DNA from: Korobacter sp036501185 | Lineage (GTDB): Bacteria > Acidobacteriota > Terriglobia > Terriglobales > Acidobacteriaceae | Assembly (NCBI GenBank): GCA_036501185.1 | Contig: DASYAU010000098.1 | Span: 1-64,000 of the forward strand | DNA: 64,000 nucleotides | Reading direction: 5' to 3' | Shown here: positions 6,777-16,022 of the stretch, one piece after another | How the letters are laid out: each line of letters starts with the position of its first letter | Numbering within the stretch: the first letter of the stretch is position 1 | Program-made: the position numbers and the translations under genes | The notes under the pieces: generated by a model | Told to the model about the DNA's origin: nothing | The model's database searches: none | The model's input: the letters and a program-made list of their open reading frames with translations, nothing else

Positions 6777-9700
6777 TCATTGCGCCGGCAGCACGTCATA
6801 CAACGGCTGCGCCGCCTCCGCCGCCGCATGATCGCCCGCCACCGTCACCGCCAACACTCGGATCTTCTCATTCTTCGGCAGCGTCAATGTCTTCGCTCCC
6901 GCCGGCAACTCCATCGGGAACGCAAACAAATACGAATATGCGTACGGCTCATTGCTCCCATCGCGGTCGTGCCGATGCGACGCATACCATGCAATCTGCG
7001 CCCGCTTGATGAAACCCGGATCGATCTTTCCCGTGAAGTCCATCACCGTCCGCGTGTACGCCGCCTGGTCGCCTTGCGCCGGGACTTGCTCCTCGTGAAT
7101 GTTCCAGTTCCGGTTATCCCATTGCCCCACAAATCCCGTCCACTCCGGCACATCGACGCTCATCGATTTATCACCGACCGCAAACGTCCCCTGCTGATCG
7201 CCGCCATACGCCGCCGCCAGCACGTACACCCGGTTGAAATCTCCAGCCGGCAATGCAACCTGCTGCCCACGCGCAATCACAGCGTCCTTCTTACCTGACG
7301 GCGCAACCTGGAACCGTATTCCATCGAATTCAATCTGTCCCGTCAGCATCTCAGCCGGAAGCGAATGCCCTTGCCCATCCGCCGTCGGGTCGTTGAGCGA
7401 GCAATCAAAGCATCCTTCGCCCGGCTTGCCGGGCACCGTCGCTACCGAAGTGTCGTAGTTCAGCGCTACCGCCGCATACTTCGCCGCTGACACATGCGCC
7501 GCTGCCGGCACCAGCTTCAACGCAAACGTATGGATCTGGTAGGGCGTGAACGAAGCTGCCAATTCGCCGTTCGCAACGTTCGCCGCTCCCACTGCCATCT
7601 CCTGCCCATTCACCTCACGCGCCGCAGCCACCGCAACCGGGAACTTAAACTCCGCTTTCGCGGCCTGTCCGTCAGTTTCCACCGCGCGCACGATCACATC
7701 ATCCGAGTTCTCCGCCTTCTTCATCGCCAGCACCCGAATGTTCGGCGCGCTGACCTTCAGCAAAGAAAACTCCTTTCCCAACACCCCTTCGTGCTTCGGC
7801 GCAACAAACGCAATCAGTGGCTGGTTCAACCGATATCCCTGCCAATCCGTCCGCCCCTTGCGCCAATCGCCTTCGTGCGCCGCCAGCCCGTACAAAATCT
7901 GGTGATGCCCGAAATCCTGCGTCGTCTGGTCTGCATAGTCGCTCCAGCCCTGGAGTCCGGGCGTATAGATGAGCGTCAATCTCAGCGTGTGGTCGTCCGG
8001 CTTGTCCGACGCGTACTTGCAATCCGACAGCACCGTCACTCCCGCGCTCCCGCTCTTGTCCGTCAAATCGAACCACTGGTGCGACGGCATCTCAAACATC
8101 TTTTCGTTGTCCGTCGATCGCTCGATGGTCCCCACGTCCCAGTTGTACGTCGCGACATCGTTGTTCACCGCCAGGGGGAACGTCGCCTTTAGCGCGGCTT
8201 CCTTCGTGTGCCAGTCAATCTCGTTTGCAAACTCCACGCGATTGCCCGCATCTCCCGCCGATAGCCGGACCGTCTGCACGAACTTCGATCCTTCGCTCTC
8301 GCGTTCAATCTCCACCGCCACGCGCACCGGCCCGCGTTCAACGATTCGCACCTTCGCCGGTCCGCTCACATATCCCCGCGGAGCCTTCTGCTGGTCCTCC
8401 CAATCCATGTTCCACGCGGGCCACTGCTTCGGAGCCTCGGTCTGGAACGCCAGCCGCGCTGGCCCAGACAGCATTTCCTTATTCAACTTCTTGTCGAAGA
8501 TGCTGCTCACATCGCCGTTCGCATCGATCTTCACGCGATACCGCGCATTCTCCAGCGAGTTCTCCGAAACCTTCAACTCGCCGCTACCACTCGGCACGCC
8601 AGCCTGCACCGAGTACACGGCATAGCCCGTTGCCGGAGCCTTCGCCAGAAACAGCATTTTGCCATCTTCGTCGCGTTGCGAATAAACCTCGTGTCCATCC
8701 GGCCCCACCACGCGAACCGTTCCCGCCGGGAGTCCCGGCACCGTCGCTTTGACCACATCCTCCCGCGCTACATTCAACGGGTTATAAACAACGATTGCCG
8801 TTCCATCTGCCCGCCCGGGGTCCCCATCGAGCGCCGTTTTTGCGCTTGATGGGGTGGTAGTATCCATCGCGCTGATCACCGTCGCGCTCGCGTCTTGCAA
8901 TACTCCCGCGAACTGGTTCATCGCGATCACATCATCGTTCCATGCGAAGTTGTAGCTCTGCGGCGTCGCCGTTCCCGCCATGATGTCGTGGAATTGCCCG
9001 CCGAGCACCAGCGTCCACGCATCATTCAATCGCTTCTGCGGATACGGTCTCCCTCCCAGCCACATCGCCGCGACAGACGCCTCTTCCGCCGCATTCGCCA
9101 GCAATTCATTTTTCCGGTTCCACCTCTTCTGGTACGCCTCCGACGAGAGCGATCCCGCGGAGTGGTTCGTCAACTCCAATTCACCCTTGTATCGCGGCAG
9201 CTTCGCCGTGTTGTTCCCAATATCCAAAAACATCTGATCAGCGCGTGACGAAATCACCCGCACCGGCCCTTCTCCCACCTTCACTTCCGGTCCCGCCTTC
9301 GACGCCTGTTCCTTGCCCGTGTACGGCGGAAGCGGATATTCACCTTTATGAATGATCGCCTCGAGCAGCCGGATCGAATTCTCGGTCGGCGCGCCGCCAA
9401 TATCGCCTGTCCCGTAGTAGTGATAATCAGTGAACAGCCCGCTTACCTCGCCGTTGTGCTGCACCCGTGTCGCCCAATCATCCTGGTACTTCCAGAGCGC
9501 TTTCTCTTCTGGAGTCTTTCCTCGCTGCGCTTCCGCGTCCGCCGGCAGCGGTTTGCTCAAATCGGTCGCGATATCCGCCGCATAGCTCCCCGGATTCAAT
9601 CCCGCCAGCACGCTTTTTCCATCCGGCCCCTCCCAAATTCCCACATCGAACGGCGTACCCGGAGGCGTCTTCTCAATCGAGGTCCAACCTCCGCCGGCGT

Positions 9701-10268
9701 GCGCACCCCAAGTCAGCTTCTGCGTCGAGAATCCCTTGATCCCCGCATGCGCCAGAATACTCGGCAGCGAAGCAGGGAAGCCGAAGCAATCCGGCAGCAT
9801 GTACTCCAGGCTCGCCTTCCCGAAATCCCTGCGGAAATACTCATTCCCGTACAGCACCTGCCGAAATATCGATTCCGCCGACGGCGAATTCACATCGCTC
9901 TCCTCCATCGACGACCCCGCCGGAAACCACCTTCCTGCCGCCACGTAGCGCTGCAACCGCTTGTAATCCTCCGGGTAATATTCCTTCATCAACCGGTACC
10001 GGTTCGCCCCGCTGAAGTTGAAGATGTAGTCCGGATACTTATAGAACAATGCAAAATTGTTCCGCAGCGTCTTCGACAAATACTCCCGGATCACCGTCGG
10101 ATACTCCCATCTCCACTCCGTATCCAAGTGCGCGTATCCCACCACGTACAGCGTCGGCTGCTTCGTTAAGTCCGGCTTTAACTCGTTCGCCTTCGGCGCA
10201 GCAGCCTGTCCCATCAAACTTCCAACCGATAAAAGAGCAGCAACAACACAGCAGCATAGAAATCGCAA
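6777..10268 (-). CDS. Secreted glycoside hydrolase family 38 alpha-mannosidase
   Basis: The 1163-residue protein begins with a signal peptide (MRFLCCCVVAALLSVG..., cleavage near residue 22). The GH38 domain starts at once, with the zinc-ligand motif AHLDTEW (His47, Asp49). The nucleophile Asp lies in LPDCFGFPASLP (about residue 180). The middle and C-terminal beta domains typical of the family follow, for the family-like length of about 1100. GH38 enzymes are retaining, zinc-dependent alpha-mannosidases that trim mannans or N-glycan-like oligosaccharides. Export suggests use of fungal or plant mannose polymers. It stands alone, with its promoter region divergent from the DUF1801 gene. Confidence 0.88.
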   Translation of the reverse strand: MRFLCCCVVAALLSVGSLMGQAAAPKANELKPDLTKQPTLYVVGYAHLDTEWRWEYPTVIREYLSKTLRNNFALFYKYPDYIFNFSGANRYRLMKEYYPEDYKRLQRYVAAGRWFPAGSSMEESDVNSPSAESIFRQVLYGNEYFRRDFGKASLEYMLPDCFGFPASLPSILAHAGIKGFSTQKLTWGAHAGGGWTSIEKTPPGTPFDVGIWEGPDGKSVLAGLNPGSYAADIATDLSKPLPADAEAQRGKTPEEKALWKYQDDWATRVQHNGEVSGLFTDYHYYGTGDIGGAPTENSIRLLEAIIHKGEYPLPPYTGKEQASKAGPEVKVGEGPVRVISSRADQMFLDIGNNTAKLPRYKGELELTNHSAGSLSSEAYQKRWNRKNELLANAAEEASVAAMWLGGRPYPQKRLNDAWTLVLGGQFHDIMAGTATPQSYNFAWNDDVIAMNQFAGVLQDASATVISAMDTTTPSSAKTALDGDPGRADGTAIVVYNPLNVAREDVVKATVPGLPAGTVRVVGPDGHEVYSQRDEDGKMLFLAKAPATGYAVYSVQAGVPSGSGELKVSENSLENARYRVKIDANGDVSSIFDKKLNKEMLSGPARLAFQTEAPKQWPAWNMDWEDQQKAPRGYVSGPAKVRIVERGPVRVAVEIERESEGSKFVQTVRLSAGDAGNRVEFANEIDWHTKEAALKATFPLAVNNDVATYNWDVGTIERSTDNEKMFEMPSHQWFDLTDKSGSAGVTVLSDCKYASDKPDDHTLRLTLIYTPGLQGWSDYADQTTQDFGHHQILYGLAAHEGDWRKGRTDWQGYRLNQPLIAFVAPKHEGVLGKEFSLLKVSAPNIRVLAMKKAENSDDVIVRAVETDGQAAKAEFKFPVAVAAAREVNGQEMAVGAANVANGELAASFTPYQIHTFALKLVPAAAHVSAAKYAAVALNYDTSVATVPGKPGEGCFDCSLNDPTADGQGHSLPAEMLTGQIEFDGIRFQVAPSGKKDAVIARGQQVALPAGDFNRVYVLAAAYGGDQQGTFAVGDKSMSVDVPEWTGFVGQWDNRNWNIHEEQVPAQGDQAAYTRTVMDFTGKIDPGFIKRAQIAWYASHRHDRDGSNEPYAYSYLFAFPMELPAGAKTLTLPKNEKIRVLAVTVAGDHAAAEAAQPLYDVLPAQ

Positions 10269-10370
10269 AACGGTCCTCCAAATTGTGGCTCAACAGGATA
10301 TCAACCAATCTTCCTCTGTGCCCCGCTGTACGCGTGGTGAATCCCATTTCTGGTTGCGCAAACTTCCTGC

Positions 10371-10985
10371 ATGCCCGAAAATGTCACCGCTATGCCCACC
10401 ACTGACAAGCGCGTTGACGCCTACATCGCCAAGTCCGCTGACTTCGCCCAACCCATCCTGCGCCACATTCGCGAGGTCATCCACGACGGCTGCCCCGATG
10501 TCGAAGAAACCATCAAATGGAGCTTCCCAGTATTTACATACAAGGGAATGCTGGCGAACATGGCCGCCTTCAAACAGCACTGCTCGTTCGGATTCTGGAA
10601 GGCTTCCCTCATCCTCGGCGAACACGAAAAAAACGCGATGGGCAATTTCGGTCGACTCACCTCCGTCAAAGACCTCCCGCCGAAGAAGGAGCTCCTGAAG
10701 CTCGTCAAAGAAGCCGCCCGCCTCAATGAACAAGGCATCTCCAAGCCCAAGCCAAAACCGCAACTCAAGAAGGAACTCGTCGTCCCGCCCCACTTCCTCT
10801 CCGCTCTGAAGAAAAGCAAAAAAGCCCAATCCGCATTCGACGCATTCTCCTACAGCCACAAGAAGGAATACATCGAGTGGATCACCGACGCCAAGACTGA
10901 CGAAACTCGCGACCGCCGCATTGCCCAGGCCCTCGAGTGGATCGCCGAAGGCAAGTCGCGCAACTGGAAATACGCGAACTGCTAA
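10371..10985 (+). CDS. YdeI/OmpD-associated, DUF1801-domain protein
   Basis: This 204-residue cytosolic protein has an N-terminal DUF1801 (YdhG-like) domain: VDAYIAKSADFAQPILRHIR and ETIKWSFPVFTYKGMLANM. The C-terminal part, with FDAFSYSHKKEYIEWITDAK and RDRRIAQALEWIAEG, is typical of the YdeI bacteriocin-protection family. The biochemical role of these families is not established. The start could also be Met8 (10392), which begins the conserved part. It is a single gene in the divergent space from GH38. Confidence 0.75.
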   Translation: MPENVTAMPTTDKRVDAYIAKSADFAQPILRHIREVIHDGCPDVEETIKWSFPVFTYKGMLANMAAFKQHCSFGFWKASLILGEHEKNAMGNFGRLTSVKDLPPKKELLKLVKEAARLNEQGISKPKPKPQLKKELVVPPHFLSALKKSKKAQSAFDAFSYSHKKEYIEWITDAKTDETRDRRIAQALEWIAEGKSRNWKYANC

Positions 10986-11036
10986 GGTGAGCTTTCGATC
11001 ACCGCTTTGCGCTGCCGTACAAGCCGCACAACAATG

Positions 11037-11050
11037 GGGGCTTGAGCCCC
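11037..11050. repeat. Small hairpin repeat GGGGCT-TG-AGCCCC
   Basis: A 6-bp stem of the same class as GGGGCTTCAGCCCC at 23221-23234. It lies in the gap after the DUF1801 gene. Confidence 0.5.
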
Positions 11051-11198
11051 TCCCCGTACTTCCTGTCCAAACATTCATCTATCCTTCCGCTCTGCGATCC
11101 GTCGAACACGTTAAAATAGCGGTAATTACGGCGCTTCCGGTGCACTCTCCGGATCATCGCTGCGTCCCGCCCATCGGGACGAACAGGGGCACACATCA

Positions 11199-12578
11199 AT
11201 GCGCAGGTTTTTGTGGGCAATCTTTACGGCAGTCGTTTCTACCCAGCTGCTGGGCGCGCAAACTCTTTCCACCCGTCCGCCCTCGGCGGAAGCCAAGCCC
11301 GCCGCCCCTGCCGAGAGCCGTATCGATCTCACCGTGCCCTCTGGCACTCCCATCAAAATTGCCCTCGACCGCGAAGTCAAAATCAGGAAAGTCGGCCAGC
11401 CCATCCACGGCAAAGTCGTCGATCCGGTCTACGCCTTCGATAAACTCGTGGTCCCCGCCGGCACCGAGGCCACCGGAACCATCTCGCAAATCGACCACGT
11501 CTCCAAGACCACTCGCACGCTCGACGCGCTCAACGCAAATTTCTCTCCCGCGCACCGTGTGCACGTAGCCTTCAATCAACTCATTCTTGCCGACGGCCGC
11601 CATCTTCCAATCGACACCGTCGTTACCCCCGCTCCCGATGGCGTGCTCGAGTTCGTTGCCGCTCGCAGCTCAGGCCCGCTGCGGCATCAGAACGCCGTCT
11701 CCCGCAATGTGACGGAGGCTGCCCATCAGGCCAAAGGCCAGTGGGATTCTGCGATGAACCAGCTCCGCGAGTCCGGCAAAATGCACAAGATCGTGCGCCG
11801 CGCGGAAGCCGAACTCCCCGTTCACGGCCAGTATCTCGATCCCGGCACTGCTTTCGACGCCGATCTCAAGCAGCCCCTCGAATTTGGCACCGAAAAGCTT
11901 AGCGCCACCACCATGGCAGGCATTGCCGCCGCTCCGCCCACCAGCGGCATCGTCCACGCGCGTCTCACTACGCCGCTCAGTTCTGCCACTGCCACCAAGG
12001 GCGAGTCCGTTGAGGCTGTCCTTACCGAGCCCCTCACAGTTTCCAATCACTTGCTGTTACCGGTCGGCACCGCGATCACCGGATCTGTAATGGAAGTCCA
12101 TCCCGCACGCCGTTTCAAGCGCAACGGACAGCTCCGCATCCTCTTCCATCAGGTCGAGCTTCCCAACGGCGTGGAACAGAAAATCGAATCCAGCCTCGAA
12201 GGCGTAGAAGTCGCCCGGGGCGAAAATCTCGCCCTCGATGCCGAAGGCGGTGCCCAAGTCACCAGTCCGCGTTCCCGCTACTTCGTCACCGCACTGCAAG
12301 TTGGACTAGCCACATCTGCCGTTGGAGATCACGATGCCGGCAAAGCCGGTGGTCCCGATAGTGGTGGCACCGGCACTTCCGCCGCCAACGGCGCTAGCGG
12401 ATTCCGACTCGTCGGCGCGGTCCTCAGCGCCGCCGCGAAATCACGTGCCGTAACCAGCGGCTTCGGTGTCTACGGCGCATCGATGTCCGTCTATTCGCAT
12501 TTCCTCGCCCGCGGTCGCGACGTCGTGTACCCCAAGGACATGGCCATGGTCATCGGCCTTGGCACCAGGCAGCGTTAG
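11199..12578 (+). CDS. Secreted beta-rich hypothetical protein
   Basis: The 459-residue protein has a signal peptide (MRRFLWAIFTAVVSTQLLGA). Two related beta-rich segments follow. The first, around residues 40-140, has VPSGTPIKIALDREVKIRKVG and LVVPAGTEATGTI. The second, around 240-350, has LTTPLSSATATKGESVEAVLTEPL and LLLPVGTAITGSV. The repeated pattern of extractable cost such as (V/L)PxGT(E/A)xxG(T/S)(I/V) recalls the TrbI/VirB10-like beta barrel, but there is no type IV secretion context. The C-terminus is Gly/Ala-rich. Acidobacteria often carry such proteins without known function. Its role is unknown; periplasmic or outer-envelope location is inferred. Confidence 0.7.
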   Translation: MRRFLWAIFTAVVSTQLLGAQTLSTRPPSAEAKPAAPAESRIDLTVPSGTPIKIALDREVKIRKVGQPIHGKVVDPVYAFDKLVVPAGTEATGTISQIDHVSKTTRTLDALNANFSPAHRVHVAFNQLILADGRHLPIDTVVTPAPDGVLEFVAARSSGPLRHQNAVSRNVTEAAHQAKGQWDSAMNQLRESGKMHKIVRRAEAELPVHGQYLDPGTAFDADLKQPLEFGTEKLSATTMAGIAAAPPTSGIVHARLTTPLSSATATKGESVEAVLTEPLTVSNHLLLPVGTAITGSVMEVHPARRFKRNGQLRILFHQVELPNGVEQKIESSLEGVEVARGENLALDAEGGAQVTSPRSRYFVTALQVGLATSAVGDHDAGKAGGPDSGGTGTSAANGASGFRLVGAVLSAAAKSRAVTSGFGVYGASMSVYSHFLARGRDVVYPKDMAMVIGLGTRQR

Positions 12579-12650
12579 CCCTCGTTCAGGCGTTCATCCG
12601 TCGCGAGAGCAACGGAAACTCTCCTCACCCTCTTGCGCAACAAATACCGC

Positions 12651-12680
12651 TTGACACTCACTGGACGCGCTGAGTATAAA
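12651..12680 (+). promoter_or_regulatory. Sigma70-like promoter
   Basis: TTGACA (12651-12656) and TATAAA (12675-12680) are separated by 18 bases. This is the best consensus promoter seen in the window. It would give a leader of about 310 bases before the next start codon at 12997. Confidence 0.6.
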
Positions 12681-12996
12681 TCGCACGTCTAACGGGCGGT
12701 TCATACGCTCACGCCGGCTCTCGGTAGTGATCCGTCCCCAGTTCAGCTCCAAAGGCGGAACTCGCTTCCGCCATCTCGGCTAAGGGCCATTTCCCAGGTA
12801 CCCAGGTCAGGTCCACCGCCTCGCGATTGCGCACCGGCAAGCGCGGCGTCGCTTTTGCGCCACCATTTCGCAGTCAAATTCTTGCCGGGAAGCAAAGATC
12901 CGCTCAATCCTTCTCCCGATGCTCCGGCGAAACTGCGACATGTCTGTCCGCCACCCTGCCTGGACGAAACTTTTGAAAATCTCTCAGGAGTCGTCT

Positions 12997-14868
12997 ATGA
13001 AGTTCAGCATTGCGGAAAAAATGTTATGGATTCCGTTCGCTTTTCTCATGCTCATTGCTGCGGCAACGCCTGGCTTTGCTCAGAAACCCAGGAACGCGCC
13101 GGCTCCTCCGCCGCGTCAGGCTGCAGCTCCAGCGCCCCATGCGTCGGCACCATCCGCCCCAGCCCAGCACGCGGGAGGCTATTCGGGAGCAGGACGTCCT
13201 GCAACCTCGCCCTCCAACAATCGCGCAGCTTCGCCCTACGGAACCGGTGGCGCTTCGAACGGTAGCGTGAACAACACCAGCCGTGGTTCTGCTGGAAACG
13301 CGAACTCCACTGTCCATGGAGCATCCGGCAATTCGAATGCCAGCCGTGGTTCTTATGGAAACGCGAACTCACCTCGTGGAACAACCGGGAACTCGAATGC
13401 TGCCGGCCGCAATTCATATGGCAACAACACCAACCGCAGTGCCAGCAATGTGAACGCTAACGGTCGCGCCGGAACTGCTCAAACCGGGGCTCGCGGTGGC
13501 GTCGCAGCATCCTCTCGTGGAGGCGTCGGTACAAATACGAGGACAGCCGGCGGAGTCGGTAATCGCGGCAATGCCGTCGGCAATCGCGGCAACGCTGTCG
13601 GCGGCCGAGGCACAGCCACCGCCGGCGCCAGTCATCACCAACCGGTGGGCACCAAGACCGTGGAAATGCACAACGGTGGACACGCAACTTTCCGTAGCGA
13701 TGGCCACGTGCGCTCGGTGCAAGCCCATGGCATGACGATCAATCACGGTATGCGCGGCGAACGACATATCGTCGCTGAGCGGAACGGCCATCGCGTCGTA
13801 GTGATGGGACGCCACGCCGGATACAGCGAACGCGCCTACTATCACCGCGGCGGCCGCGAATATGTGCAGCGCACTTATTATCGCGGTGGGCGCGCCTACG
13901 CCTATGGTTATCGCAGCTACTACTACCGGGGATATGCCTATTACGGTTACGCCCCCGCATACTACTATCAACCGGTTTACTACGGCTGGGCCTATAACCC
14001 TTGGCCCGCCCCGGTTTATTACAACTGGGGATGGGCAGGGCAGCCGTGGTACGGCTACTACGGCGGATACTATGCACCGTATCCCGCCTATCCGTCTGCG
14101 GCTTTCTGGCTCACCGACTACGTGATCTCGGAGAATCTCCGGTTGGCGTACGAGGCGCAAGCCGCCGCGGGCCTGGTTCCGCCACACTTCGAGGCCCAAT
14201 CGTCTGATGCGCTCGCCGCGTTGTGGTCATCGGATCCGCTCATTGCCGCCAATTTCCCATCGGCCTATCCCGATGGCGCGTACCTGCTAGGCGCCGCCAA
14301 CTCCGGTGCAGCCAGCGCGCCTATGCCTGCGGATGTAAAACAGGCCATTTCGGATCAGATCAAGAATGAGATTGCGGCCGAGAAGGCAGCCGCAGCCAAC
14401 AAGGACACCAACTCGGCCCCGGCAGATCTGGTTCCAGCCGCGCTCGATCCCAACATTCGTTACTTTGTTGTGGCGAGCGATCAGGACCTGACAACTTCCG
14501 AAGGTACTGAATGCACACTTACTGCAGGCGATGTTGTCTACCGGACGGGCGACACGCCCGACGCTGACAACATCGTGGATGCGGCGGTCAAAAGCTCAAA
14601 GAAAGACGAGTGCGGCGTCGGAGCCACTGTTGGTGTGCAGGTGAGCGAGTTGCAGGAAATGCATAACGCTCTCCGTCAGACCATGGACGAGGGCCTGAAG
14701 AAACTTGCCAGTAATTCCGGCAAGAATGGACTTCCCGCGGCGCCCGATACCCGAACGACGGACGGGGAAGTCCCGCCGCCTACCGCCGACGCCAATGTTG
14801 CGCAAGACCTGCAGCAGACGCAGAAGGACGCTGACCAGGCCGAAGCGGAGCTTAAGAAGCCAAATTGA
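12997..14868 (+). CDS. Secreted Gly/Asn/Ser- and Tyr-rich low-complexity protein
   Basis: The start is the ATG at 12997, preceded by AGGAG and followed by a clean signal peptide ending in PGFAQ; the frame is open further upstream without support. The 623-residue product has four zones: Pro/Ala-rich (30-60); Gly/Asn/Ser/Arg repeats such as GNRGNAVGNRGNAVG (60-210); a basic then Tyr/Gly/Trp-rich zone full of YYRG, YGY and WAYNPWP (about 260-370); and a more normal acidic domain with LTAGDVVYRTGD. The first zones look like surface, matrix or RNA-binding disordered sequence. The last may fold. The function is unknown. The unusual composition creates several spurious antisense frames. Confidence 0.75.
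   Translation: MKFSIAEKMLWIPFAFLMLIAAATPGFAQKPRNAPAPPPRQAAAPAPHASAPSAPAQHAGGYSGAGRPATSPSNNRAASPYGTGGASNGSVNNTSRGSAGNANSTVHGASGNSNASRGSYGNANSPRGTTGNSNAAGRNSYGNNTNRSASNVNANGRAGTAQTGARGGVAASSRGGVGTNTRTAGGVGNRGNAVGNRGNAVGGRGTATAGASHHQPVGTKTVEMHNGGHATFRSDGHVRSVQAHGMTINHGMRGERHIVAERNGHRVVVMGRHAGYSERAYYHRGGREYVQRTYYRGGRAYAYGYRSYYYRGYAYYGYAPAYYYQPVYYGWAYNPWPAPVYYNWGWAGQPWYGYYGGYYAPYPAYPSAAFWLTDYVISENLRLAYEAQAAAGLVPPHFEAQSSDALAALWSSDPLIAANFPSAYPDGAYLLGAANSGAASAPMPADVKQAISDQIKNEIAAEKAAAANKDTNSAPADLVPAALDPNIRYFVVASDQDLTTSEGTECTLTAGDVVYRTGDTPDADNIVDAAVKSSKKDECGVGATVGVQVSELQEMHNALRQTMDEGLKKLASNSGKNGLPAAPDTRTTDGEVPPPTADANVAQDLQQTQKDADQAEAELKKPN
13277..13402 (+). repeat. 63-base tandem duplication inside the Gly/Asn-rich gene
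   Basis: CCAGCCGTGGTTCT occurs at 13277 and again at 13340, each followed by GGAAACGCGAACTC. The 63-base period keeps the reading frame and duplicates an SRGS.GNAN...GNSNA unit. A second in-frame repeat of 21 bases (GGCAATCGCGGCAA) follows near 13560-13605. Confidence 0.7.
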
Positions 14869-14883
14869 TGACTTCACTTTCCT

Positions 14884-14926
14884 CGCATCGGAGCATTGTC
14901 TCTAACAGAGCAATGCTCCCGATGCG
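14884..14926 (+). terminator. Long hairpin after the low-complexity gene
   Basis: CGCATCGGAGCATTG (14884-14898) pairs with CAATGCTCCCGATGCG (14911-14926) with one bulge. An inner CTCT/AGAG stem lies around the loop. There is no T tract, so it may act as a 3'-end stabiliser rather than a classical terminator. Confidence 0.5.
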
Positions 14927-14992
14927 TGAAATCCAGGCCCCAAGTTTCAGCGAAGGGTGACGACCCCAATTTGGTCTTCATCCTCCGCGCGT

Positions 14993-15029
14993 AAAAATAC
15001 AAAAGGCACGATCCGAAGATCGTGCCTTT
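14993..15029 (-). terminator. Intrinsic terminator of the OmpA gene
   Basis: AAAGGCACGATC-CGAA-GATCGTGCCTTT is a perfect 12-bp stem. On the minus strand it is followed by a T-rich tail (the A-rich bases 14993-15004 of the plus strand). It begins 26 bases past the OmpA stop. Confidence 0.8.
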
Positions 15030-15054
15030 CTCCCTCACCCGAGTCGGGTGTGTC

Positions 15055-15777
15055 TTACTTTCCGCTAGGCGCAGCCGAGGCGTTCTGCTGTTCGCTGCCC
15101 TGGTTCGTCATCAACCGTACGTCCACGCGACGGTTCTTCGCGCGGCCTTCCGAGGTGGCGTTCTTCTCCACCGGCTTGTCCTTGCCCAGTCCGATCAAGT
15201 AAATCTTGTGCGCCGGAATCTGGTATTTGTCCGCCAGGTATTGAATCACCGCATCCGCGCGGCGTTTGCTGAGGTCGTAGTTGTACTGCGCATCACCGGT
15301 CGAGTCCGTGCTGCCCTCAATCTCCAGGATGAAGTGCTTCTGGTTGTCGATCTGGTCGCCCAGTTGGTCCAGCGCTTCCTTCGCCTTCTTCGTCAAATCG
15401 GCCTTGTCGAAGGCAAAGTGTACCGAGCTCTCGGCCACCGGCTTGTAGTTGTCCAGGTTCTCAACCGTGCCCGCCAGCGACGTCACATTCGATGCGACCG
15501 TGGTGGCATTCTTGTTGGCTTCATCCGCCTGCTGGCCTGCCTGCACCGCGTGCTGGTCGGCGGTGTTCGCCTTCGCCTGCGCGTCCTTAATGCCAGATTG
15601 CGCGCGCGCGTCGGTGTCTTTAATATCGCGAGTATTTTTCGCCGTTAGATCATCTAATTCGTTGGTCTTGTTGATGAGGGGCGCGGCTTGTTCGCGCGTG
15701 TACTTCTTGGTGGCGCAGCCTACTGTGAAAGGCATCACGCCTGCAATCAGAACTGCTACCATCGAAATCCGGTTCAT
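15055..15777 (-). CDS. OmpA-family peptidoglycan-binding lipoprotein
   Basis: The 240-residue protein has a signal peptide with a lipobox-like end (TVGC, Cys21). An Ala/Asp/Lys-rich coiled-coil follows (about 35-110), then a C-terminal OmpA domain (about 125-230). The domain shows VHFAFDKADL, the peptidoglycan-binding Asp/Arg pair in EGSTDSTG...YNYDLSKRRADAV, and AKNRRVDVRL. It resembles Pal/OmpA-like lipoproteins that tie the outer membrane to the cell wall. It is not next to tol genes. A strong terminator follows. TTGACA is visible on the minus strand (plus positions 15890-15895), but its -10 is poor. Confidence 0.87.
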   Translation of the reverse strand: MNRISMVAVLIAGVMPFTVGCATKKYTREQAAPLINKTNELDDLTAKNTRDIKDTDARAQSGIKDAQAKANTADQHAVQAGQQADEANKNATTVASNVTSLAGTVENLDNYKPVAESSVHFAFDKADLTKKAKEALDQLGDQIDNQKHFILEIEGSTDSTGDAQYNYDLSKRRADAVIQYLADKYQIPAHKIYLIGLGKDKPVEKNATSEGRAKNRRVDVRLMTNQGSEQQNASAAPSGK

Positions 15778-15993
15778 AGGTCTCGGGGCTCCTTAGGGAC
15801 GTCGGCACGGCTCGGGCGGAACTCGTGGGGGAGGTACGCTGCCGTCGTTCTTCGTATGAGCAAGGCAGATGCCAATCTCCAGCCCAACGTTGTCAATAAG
15901 TTACGATCCCAAATGCGGGCCGGCAGCAAGCAATTCCGCCAACGTCGTAGAATTTTTACAGGCCGCTCGGAATCACCGGTCGCCGCTTTGCCC

Positions 15994-16014
15994 TAATCAC
16001 TAATCACTAATCAC
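15994..16014 (+). repeat. Three tandem TAATCAC heptamers
   Basis: TAATCAC occurs at 15994, 16001 and 16008 without interruption, ending 8 bases before the uvrC start codon. It sits where a ribosome site would be expected, and no Shine-Dalgarno sequence is present. Confidence 0.7.
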
Positions 16015-16022
16015 TGCTTTCC

